Source: Sulfolobaceae archaeon (GTDB lineage Archaea; Thermoproteota; Thermoprotei_A; Sulfolobales; Sulfolobaceae). From it: a stretch of DNA of 10,224 nt. The stretch is taken from positions 1-10,224 of the forward strand of contig JAPYVG010000055.1 in the NCBI GenBank assembly GCA_028277025.1, given 5' to 3'. Position numbers and translations under genes: made by a program. Position 1 is the stretch's first letter, and each line of letters opens with the position of its first letter. The notes under the pieces were generated by a model that did not search any database, was not told where the DNA came from, and saw nothing but the letters and a program-made list of their open reading frames with translations. This document shows, in pieces, positions 5,662 through 10,224 of the stretch.

Positions 5662-6402
5662 TCAGCCACCTTGAGTACAAGCAGGGTTTGAAGGAACCTG
5701 GTAAGAGTAGTCTGGATCGTAAATTAAATTGCTCGTAGGCCTAGTTTTAGAGAAATAAGGTGCATTAGTACCTATAGCGTATATGTCACCGGTATTTTCA
5801 TCATACTCTAGAAGTACAATGGGCAATGGCCTAGGTGCGGGTCCACCGACAACAATTCCTCCCTCATCCAGTCTGTACATTGAACCATGGCAAGGACAGT
5901 GTAAAATTGTTAATGAAGGATTCAAGCCAGGTAAGTTCGGTGAGGAAACGAGCACTTGTGCTGGTAATTGACAGCCTAAGTGTACACAAATTGCCGAGAA
6001 AGCGCATATAGAACCTTTAGGGCCTATGCCTTTTATTGTCGGGAACTTAGAGTTTATCCTAAATTGGCCGTAGTATGGGTTTTTGAATTCAACGTCAGTT
6101 TGGCCATTTAGTTTAGAAAAGTCAACTAAAAAGCAAGGTTCGTTAGTGAGAGGATAAGCGAAAAAGTAAACTGGACAAGATGATTTCTGTAGTACTGATA
6201 TATTAGTTATCTTATACTTCGGAAATCCCTCTAACCCCAGTACGTTATTAGCCACTAAATATTGTTTTGATATTATTCTGAGCTCGTTATAATAATAATA
6301 TCCCATGTAATTAAATAACGGTGTTAATAGAGGGGAAATTGCTATAGCTCCACCGGCCAGAGTTGCGAGCCTTAAGAAGTCCCTCCTTTTCATCTTTCTC
6401 AC
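5662..6402 (-). CDS. Rieske iron-sulfur protein with Tat signal, partner of the cytochrome b
   Basis: Two Rieske motifs are clear: CVHLGC at residues 139-144 and CPCHGS at 169-174. The [2Fe-2S] ligands are C139, H141, C169 and H172, and the C144-C171 pair can form the usual disulfide. GPAPRPLP at 187-194 is the Pro loop of respiratory Rieske proteins. The N-terminus [15 protein letters not shown], followed by a hydrophobic segment, is a twin-arginine signal anchor, placing the cluster domain outside the membrane. It passes electrons from quinol, oxidised at cytochrome b, to a downstream acceptor. The start is GTG 6402, where a TATA box predicts a leaderless transcript; ATG 6393, three codons later, is an equally natural Tat start. 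The arrangement matches SoxL-SoxN of Sulfolobus, but SoxF is an alternative, and no cbsAB cytochrome genes adjoin it. Confidence 0.94.
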   Translation of the reverse strand: MRKMKRRDFLRLATLAGGAIAISPLLTPLFNYMGYYYYNELRIISKQYLVANNVLGLEGFPKYKITNISVLQKSSCPVYFFAYPLTNEPCFLVDFSKLNGQTDVEFKNPYYGQFRINSKFPTIKGIGPKGSICAFSAICVHLGCQLPAQVLVSSPNLPGLNPSLTILHCPCHGSMYRLDEGGIVVGGPAPRPLPIVLLEYDENTGDIYAIGTNAPYFSKTRPTSNLIYDPDYSYQVPSNPACTQGG

Positions 6403-6425
6403 AAGTTAAATTAAATTCTTATTTT

Positions 6426-6433
6426 TATTAAAC
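6426..6433 (-). promoter_or_regulatory. TATA box of the Rieske-cytochrome b operon
   Basis: On the minus strand GTTTAATA is centred about 27 nt before the GTG at 6402. Further upstream another AT motif, TATTTAAATATG, could act as an alternative or secondary promoter. Confidence 0.5.
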
Positions 6434-6580
6434 TTTACGATTAAAGAATTTTAGGCATATTTAAATAGTTACACATATTAGTTAAGTAAGGGATAATGTT
6501 CAATATTTTTATAAAAATTATTAATAAATAATTTATTATAAAATTTTGTAATTTGGTTTAGGGGCTAGAATTGAAGAACT

Positions 6581-6931
6581 TTATTTCACAAACCTCTCTA
6601 TTAGTTCCCTCTCCATATCATCAAACTTAACGTTGTTGTCCCCAGAGTTTACATATTCCCATATTTTTACTGCCGTACTGAGTATTACCCCTTCCCCAAA
6701 ATGCTGTACTAAATTAATGAAATAGTCACAGCCTTTCATCATCTCCATGTTTTCATCATAAACATTTCCCTCATATACTACACCCTTAGAAGTCAACGCG
6801 AATTGGGAGAGGTCAGCATGCAACTTTATTGCTATTAAAAACGCTAAAGAGTCTGCCAAATACTTGTCATTAAAAGTCTTCCTTAAACAGTATACAAAAG
6901 GTTTAATTGAGTTTGAGGTTACTGAAATCAT
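6581..6931 (-). CDS. hypothetical protein, 116 residues
   Basis: A soluble, mixed alpha/beta-looking protein with no motif that I recognise. It starts MISVTSNSIKPFVYC, has a Leu/Ala/Ile-rich helix around residues 24-37 and a charged C-terminal helix (DDMERELIERFVK). Three cysteines (15, 68 and none paired in CxxC form) do not suggest a metal site. Codon use and amino-acid balance look like a real gene. ATG 6931 follows the weak ribosome-site-like GTGGT by a few bases. It lies 178 nt upstream of the Rieske gene on the same strand, but the Rieske gene has its own TATA box, so a shared operon is unlikely. Confidence 0.65.
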   Translation of the reverse strand: MISVTSNSIKPFVYCLRKTFNDKYLADSLAFLIAIKLHADLSQFALTSKGVVYEGNVYDENMEMMKGCDYFINLVQHFGEGVILSTAVKIWEYVNSGDNNVKFDDMERELIERFVK

Positions 6932-7284
6932 ATATTACCACTTTACACGTAATATCATTTAGAGTAAAGGGTGAGTAGTCAAGGTCTTACGCCTTATGAA
7001 AAGACTAAGGTATTTCACTTCTACTTAAGTCATTCAGGGCTCTTAATGCCAGGTGTTTACTCTTAATTACTTTTCCAATCTTCCACGCGTTAATGTCTCA
7101 TACCCTTCGAGGGAAAAACTACCCCTTCCACTCTCGTGACCAGTCATCCTTTAGGAGATAATTTGTAATACTATTAAACACGACTCGTCAAGACGAATTT
7201 AGAATTGGTTAGAAATAACGAGTAAGAGTTAAGTCTGAATTCTTTAAGAAAATGAGTTTTCTTTCTGATCCTATAGATGGCGAC
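6932..7284. other. intergenic stretch with one weak RNA candidate
   Basis: No protein gene is seen. On the minus strand a TTTAATAG box (7171-7178) lies about 26 nt before a segment starting GGATGACTGG near 7149. That segment contains a small GNRA hairpin, UCAC-GAGA-GUGG, and the inverted repeat CCCTCGAAGGG. This could be another small RNA, but the helices are short and the evidence is weak. Confidence 0.3.
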
Positions 7285-7478
7285 CTCTTAGGGGTCGGAC
7301 TTTCATTGAGGTTTCATGAGTTTGTATTCAACTCTCGTCCTCATTCCCCTTGTCCGGCTCCCCATGCCGTCTACGGGAGCGGTAGTTAAACCACTCCCTT
7401 CAAGGACATGGGGAGCCTCATCGAACCCATCCTCCCCCTCACATTGCTCATCGAGTTCACTGTAGGGCCCTCTTCTAC
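7285..7478 (-). ncRNA. RNA B: structured non-coding RNA gene, paralogous to RNA A
   Basis: The core (7358-7415) repeats RNA A exactly over 22 and 29 bases, separated by a 6-nt insertion. The insertion extends the apical helix of the hairpin by a GGU/ACC pairing and leaves the fold intact. Outside the core the sequence differs but the helices remain: GGGCCC/GGGUUC (7465-7470 with 7423-7428) replaces GGGUGCC/GGCACCC; AGGGG/CCCCU (with 7346-7349 and 7291-7294) replaces AGGAGU/ACUCUU; GGAC/GUCC (7337-7340 with 7297-7300) replaces GGCC/GGCC. GA opposite AAUGA flanks the last helix on both sides, as GA opposite GAUGA does in RNA A. The apical hairpin of the 3' domain is shorter than in RNA A. Overall length is about 194 nt, as in RNA A. 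A strong TATA box lies upstream. Function is unknown to me. Confidence 0.72.
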
Positions 7479-7501
7479 ATGATAGTATGTAACTACAAAA
7501 C

Positions 7502-7509
7502 TTATAAAC
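7502..7509 (-). promoter_or_regulatory. TATA box of RNA B
   Basis: On the minus strand GAGTTTATAAG is centred about 26-27 nt upstream of position 7478. The placement relative to the folded region is the same as in RNA A to within about 10 nt. Confidence 0.6.
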
Positions 7510-7596
7510 TCTCGTGAGAAGAGCTAGGAATGTTAAATAATATCAAATGACATAAAATTCACGGTTTATCTGAAACTGTTGACGACGGCTAATGTA

Positions 7597-7675
7597 GGAG
7601 GAACGGCACATATGCGAGTCATATACCGTTAGAGTCCAAATCCTTTAGAGTTTGATGCAAACGCATTTGCATGAG
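7597..7675 (+). other. two adjacent inverted repeats, possible small RNA or operator
   Basis: An imperfect hairpin pairs AACGG with CCGTT (7602-7606 with 7626-7630) and, inside it, ATATG with CATAT (7610-7614 with 7620-7624). Some 25 nt later ATGCAAA and TTTGCAT (7655-7661 with 7666-7672) form a perfect 7-bp stem with a CGCA loop. A TTTATCTG tract about 26 nt upstream could start a plus-strand RNA. The second repeat is directly followed by another TATA-like sequence, CTTATAAAG (7678-7686), so it might instead be an operator. No gene clearly begins behind that promoter. Confidence 0.3.
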
Positions 7676-7901
7676 AGCTTATAAAGTTTTAACCCTCCCT
7701 TAAAGTGGCTATAAGATCTGTAATAATTGGATAAATATCTCATTTTAAGCCCGATATTGCATGCAGAATTTATACTTATTAACTACAGCCCTACTGGTCC
7801 TACGTTCAGTTTCCTACATCTGAATAAAGAGAATAATTTTTTCTGGCATAAAAATTTTCAAATAATTTCAGTTTACAATATTGTCATTCAATTGACAAAA
7901 G

Positions 7902-7909
7902 CTTATATA
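7902..7909 (+). promoter_or_regulatory. TATA box of the ATPase gene
   Basis: CTTATATA is centred about 28 nt before the ATG at 7934, which predicts a leaderless mRNA. No ribosome binding site is found between the box and the start codon. Confidence 0.55.
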
Positions 7910-7933
7910 CCAAATGTCAGTTGAAAATCAATA

Positions 7934-9139
7934 ATGGAAGCAATTAATAAATTAAATCCATGGTGGTTTTTCAAAGACTGGGATAGGTACGATAAAAACT
8001 TGTCTGAATGGGAAAATCAGAAAGTTAAATGGATTCCAGAATGGATCAATAACGTCTCATTAAAACCGTCTAGTCTCAACTTCATTTACGGCCCGAGACA
8101 GACGGGTAAAACAACGGGAGTTAAGTTATTAATAAAGAAGTTAATCGAGGAGGAAAGGAAAGACCCCTCAACACTCTTTTATCTCGATTTAGACTACGTT
8201 ACCTCATTGATAGAGTTCAGAAGGATCCTTGAGGAGTTGTTAAAGGAAAAAGAGAGGAGGGGTAAGGATAAGAGTTACTTAATTGTACTTGACGAAGTGA
8301 GTTCAATAGAGGAGTGGTACAGAATTTTGAAGTATTTTATAGACTTAGGGGAGTTCAGAAAGGACGTCATTGTAGTCACTGGTTCTTCAAGTTTAGGGAT
8401 GGAGAAAATTCCGGAAAGATTCCCCGGGAGGAGGGGTGAGGGAAAAGACGTTGTCGTCTTACCTCTCTCATTTCAACAATACGTTAAAGTTCTGGGTTAC
8501 AAAAAGGAGGAGTTAATCTATAATAAAAACCTAGCACTGGCGCTTTTCGAGGACTACTTAAACGTTGGTGGTTTTCCGAAATCTATAAACAAGAACCCAG
8601 ATGCTAAGGGTTCAATAATCAATTTCATTCTCTCTGAGATTTATAAAGCAAAAAAGAGTCCTAGAATTGCCCAAGACATTTTTTATTCCCTCTTGAGCAA
8701 GCTTCCGTCAGCTATTTCCTATAATTCGATTGCTAATGACATAGGAGTCTCTCATAATACTGTCAGGGAGTACTTAGAGCTCTTTTCAGACATTTACTTA
8801 CTCAATTTTGCTTATATTAAGGTTGATGACAAGGTTTATAAAAACAAGGAGAAGAAGGTGTTTTTCCGCGATCCCTTTTTGTTAAGGGTTATAGCGGATT
8901 GGGTTCACGGTGAATTTGACGAGAGTGCATTATTGGAAAACGTAGTTCAAGAGCATTTATATAGGGTTTGCGGTGAGGTATATTACTTTAAGAACTCTTA
9001 TGAGATTGATGTAATTACTAGGAAATATAAGTTAGAGATAAAGAGTAAGAGGAGCCATAAGAGTTATCCTAAGGGTGTTGAAGTGCTTACTAAAGAAAAA
9101 ATCCCAGAATTTCTTCTGGGTATAAGTGAAACCTTATGA
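7934..9139 (+). CDS. AAA-type ATPase with nuclease-like C-terminal domain (AAA_14/DUF4143 type)
   Basis: This 401-residue protein has a Walker A motif GPRQTGKTT at 53-61, Walker B LIVLDE at 116-121, a sensor-like VTGSSS at 148-153 and PGRRGEG at 164-170, which could supply an arginine finger. LPLSFQQYV (176-184) and VGGFP (211-215) are signatures of the archaeal ATPase group COG1373. A winged-helix-like segment lies around 262-285 (ANDIGVSHNTVREYL). The C-terminal domain has ENVVQEHLYR followed by EIDVI and LEIKSK, with D359, E368 and K370 in the order of a PD-(D/E)xK nuclease fold. Members are common in archaeal genomes and accessory regions, and their role is not well defined; DNA binding or defence is possible. 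The start is the first ATG behind a TATA box. An intragenic hairpin (9103-9120) lies near its 3' end. Confidence 0.88.
   Translation: MEAINKLNPWWFFKDWDRYDKNLSEWENQKVKWIPEWINNVSLKPSSLNFIYGPRQTGKTTGVKLLIKKLIEEERKDPSTLFYLDLDYVTSLIEFRRILEELLKEKERRGKDKSYLIVLDEVSSIEEWYRILKYFIDLGEFRKDVIVVTGSSSLGMEKIPERFPGRRGEGKDVVVLPLSFQQYVKVLGYKKEELIYNKNLALALFEDYLNVGGFPKSINKNPDAKGSIINFILSEIYKAKKSPRIAQDIFYSLLSKLPSAISYNSIANDIGVSHNTVREYLELFSDIYLLNFAYIKVDDKVYKNKEKKVFFRDPFLLRVIADWVHGEFDESALLENVVQEHLYRVCGEVYYFKNSYEIDVITRKYKLEIKSKRSHKSYPKGVEVLTKEKIPEFLLGISETL
9103..9120 (+). repeat. perfect hairpin inside the ATPase 3' end
   Basis: CCCAGAA and TTCTGGG form a 7-bp stem with a TTTC loop, 19 nt before the end of the gene. 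It could be chance, or an RNA processing or stability signal ahead of the RNA A-like copy that follows the stop codon. Confidence 0.4.
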
Positions 9140-9151
9140 GATTCTTTTGCA

Positions 9152-9236
9152 CACCCGATGTAAGCCCTTTATTACTCTCTAAGTGAAACTCAACTGGGGA
9201 TTAAAAAGGAGCGATAAGGTCGAGTGATTAATAATC
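9152..9236 (+). repeat. diverged partial copy of the RNA A family
   Basis: Positions 9195-9236 match the minus strand of RNA A (1606 down to 1565) at 34 of 42 bases without gaps, covering the end of the core hairpin and the box C-like region. CACCCGATG at 9152-9160 also matches RNA A ahead of its core hairpin. The core between them is replaced by unrelated sequence, and the pairing partner for the 3' domain is missing. The kink-turn GAUGA has become GAUAA. No TATA box lies upstream; the copy begins 12 nt behind the ATPase stop. It is probably a decayed copy, or a part kept in the ATPase 3' UTR. Confidence 0.55.
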
Positions 9237-9587
9237 TGAAAGGAAGAGCTCTATTAAGCGAGTCAGAAAACTACTCTGCTATTGGTTCGTCGTTTATTCT
9301 CTTTACACGGAGCCGAAGTGAAACACTGTTAATACTAAAATTCTCGTTTCCCGTTACTTTTTCCTATCCTAATAATGTAAAGAAAGTACATCATATTTAA
9401 ATACTAGGAATTGCTACTAAAGCCCTTTTTAAATTTTTCTTATAACAACTCCTTTCCTTTATGCCATTATAGATATTAAGTTTTTAAAAAATTATCTTTC
9501 ATAATACATTAAGGTTTTTATACTTTTTAATTTCTTCGTGTTTACATTAAACAAAATATTAAAATATTATGAAGAGAAATTATTCAT
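9237..9587. other. intergenic region with promoter-like AT tracts, no gene seen
   Basis: No convincing protein frame is found. A TATTTAAATA palindrome at about 9394-9403 could act as a TATA box in either direction, but neither direction leads to a clear gene within 100 nt. The last 60 bases hold the promoter of the following gene. Confidence 0.4.
9557..9566 (+). promoter_or_regulatory. TATA-like box of the 89-residue protein gene
   Basis: AATATTAAAATATT is centred about 27 nt before ATG 9588 and fits a leaderless start. A second TATA-like tract, GTTTTTATAC, about 70 nt upstream of the ATG would give a leader of roughly 40 nt. Confidence 0.4.
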
Positions 9588-9857
9588 ATGCCTCAACTTG
9601 AAGGTGATTACTTAATAGATATAAAACAAATTCTATCATTAATAAAAGAAAATTTAAATATAAACTTAAAAATAAACGCCAATGATCCATTAGACTTGCA
9701 GAGACTGTATGAATTTCTAGAAGATTTCTTAGATATGATGGAATTTATGAGGGCCTATAAATTAGTTGAGCTAAGGGATGAGGAGTTCAGAAAATTAAAG
9801 GAAAAAATCGCTTATGATATGCAACTAATATCGGAAAGGATAGACCAATTGGTATGA
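9588..9857 (+). CDS. hypothetical small acidic helical protein, 89 residues
   Basis: The sequence (MPQLEGDYLIDIKQIL...) is rich in Leu, Glu, Asp, Ile and Lys. It is predicted by eye to be almost wholly alpha-helical, with amphipathic stretches at about 9-22, 34-56 and 57-88 that could form a small helical bundle or coiled coil. There are no cysteines, histidines, signal peptide or membrane segment. No family is recognised. Codon pattern and a TATA box ahead of the start support a real gene. It converges with the DUF1059-like gene so closely that the two stop codons abut with no spacer. Confidence 0.62.
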   Translation: MPQLEGDYLIDIKQILSLIKENLNINLKINANDPLDLQRLYEFLEDFLDMMEFMRAYKLVELRDEEFRKLKEKIAYDMQLISERIDQLV

Positions 9858-10075
9858 TTATTTTTTCTTTATATGCTTCTTAACCTCTTCAATAGTTTTG
9901 TCATTAAGCTTCATCTTATGTGCTTTTTCTGCATGAATTTTTAAATCTCTAGAACTTCTTCTTCGCTTTTAGCACCCCTTATTTCATAGCCACAATTCAT
10001 TCCAATATCTGAACAACTGAAATAGAACTTTTTCTTACCAAACTTTAGCATATGACTTTTATTTCCGCCTCCCAT
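9858..10075 (-). pseudogene. DUF1059-family small protein gene with a frameshift
   Basis: From ATG 10075 the frame reads MGGGNKSHMLKFGKKKFYF, then CSDIGMNCGYEIRGAKSEEEVL, and stops. The next frame continues with DLKIHAEKAHKMKLND and ends KKHIKKK at 9858. Joined, this is a standard DUF1059 protein: C-x-D-x-G-x-x-C at the front, EEEVL in the middle and an HAE-x-x-H helix behind. Restoring one base near 9950 (CTAGAGAT to CTAGAAGAT) gives a continuous 72-residue frame with the expected LEDLKIHAEKAH junction. So either the gene is freshly inactivated or one base was lost in sequencing. ATG 10051 is an alternative start closer to the usual family N-terminus. DUF1059 function is unknown. Confidence 0.7.
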
Positions 10076-10111
10076 TTTAAAAATTGTTAGAATCAATTGA
10101 TAGTGTCGTCG

Positions 10112-10224
10112 TTAAGCTACAAATTCTGGGATTAACCTTCTCTCCCATAAGACTAGGGCTATGGAGTACATCATGGTGCGAATGCTCCTATTTACTGCCT
10201 TCGTTGCTCTCTTGAATCTAACTA
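10112..10224 (-). CDS. C-terminal end of a protein, possibly a transposase, cut by the window edge
   Basis: On the minus strand an open frame enters from the right edge and runs 37 codons to a TAA at 10112-10114. It reads VRFKRATKAVNRSIRTMMYS and then IALVLWERRLIPEFVA. The basic stretch followed by a hydrophobic helix and a short tail is reminiscent of the C-termini of DDE transposases in Sulfolobales insertion sequences, but the visible part is too short to name a family. It lies 36 nt upstream of the frameshifted DUF1059-like gene on the same strand. Confidence 0.5.
   Translation of the reverse strand, partial: VRFKRATKAVNRSIRTMMYSIALVLWERRLIPEFVA

Noticed and set aside
4354..5971. Several 60-84 codon plus-strand frames opposite cytochrome b and the Rieske gene
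   Set aside because: All are antisense to strongly supported genes and show no features of their own.
7727..7924. 65-codon plus-strand frame before the ATPase
   Set aside because: It starts with TTG, is rich in F, I, N, Y and H as expected from AT-rich non-coding DNA, has no ribosome site, and runs through the TATA box of the ATPase.
1..10224. CRISPR array or tRNA gene
   Set aside because: No regularly spaced direct repeats and no sequence with tRNA T-arm and matching acceptor stem were found on either strand.

Overview
The window looks like chromosomal DNA from a hyperthermophilic, acidophilic crenarchaeon of the order Sulfolobales. The reasons are high AT content, TATA boxes about 26-29 nt upstream of mostly leaderless genes, a DUF973 membrane protein (a family typical of Sulfolobales), a Tat-exported Rieske protein paired with a bc-type cytochrome b, and an archaeal-type hypA next to a MinD/Mrp-type ATPase. 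The HypA pair implies a host with a [NiFe] hydrogenase. No species can be named from the sequence alone.

Layout, left to right. A possible partial reading frame leaves the window at 1-94 (minus). At 265-1372 (minus) lie an overlapping hypA and MinD-type hypB, for nickel delivery to hydrogenase. RNA A (1520-1713, minus) is a structured RNA gene. DUF973 membrane protein (1888-2760, minus). A 1.4 kb stretch without an intact protein gene (2761-4187) holds a short folded element (2814-2873), a NifX-like gene remnant (3299-3363), two TATA-driven folded RNA candidates (RNA C, about 3463-3610; RNA F, about 3687-3858) and another gene remnant (about 3989-4144). Next come the respiratory pair, Rieske (5662-6402) and cytochrome b (4188-5660), both minus, with 1 nt between stop and start. 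Then an orphan 116-residue protein (6581-6931, minus), a second 1 kb intergenic region holding RNA B (7285-7478, minus), and a leaderless AAA_14/DUF4143-type ATPase (7934-9139, plus). A diverged copy of part of RNA A lies just behind the ATPase (9152-9236, plus). The right end has an orphan helical protein (9588-9857, plus), a frameshifted DUF1059-family gene (9858-10075, minus) and the C-terminus of a possible transposase (10112-10224, minus).

The most interesting content is RNA. RNA A and RNA B share a core identical over 51 aligned bases, apart from one 6-nt insertion that only lengthens a helix. The flanking sequences differ, yet the same helices are kept by compensatory changes. Both have a TATA box at the right distance, both are about 194 nt, and G-U wobbles in their helices assign them to the minus strand. 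Their 3' domain resembles two kink-turns sharing one 4-bp helix, as in box C/D RNAs, but no guide layout is visible. I do not recognise the family. With RNA C and RNA F it suggests an RNA-rich accessory stretch between ordinary metabolic genes.
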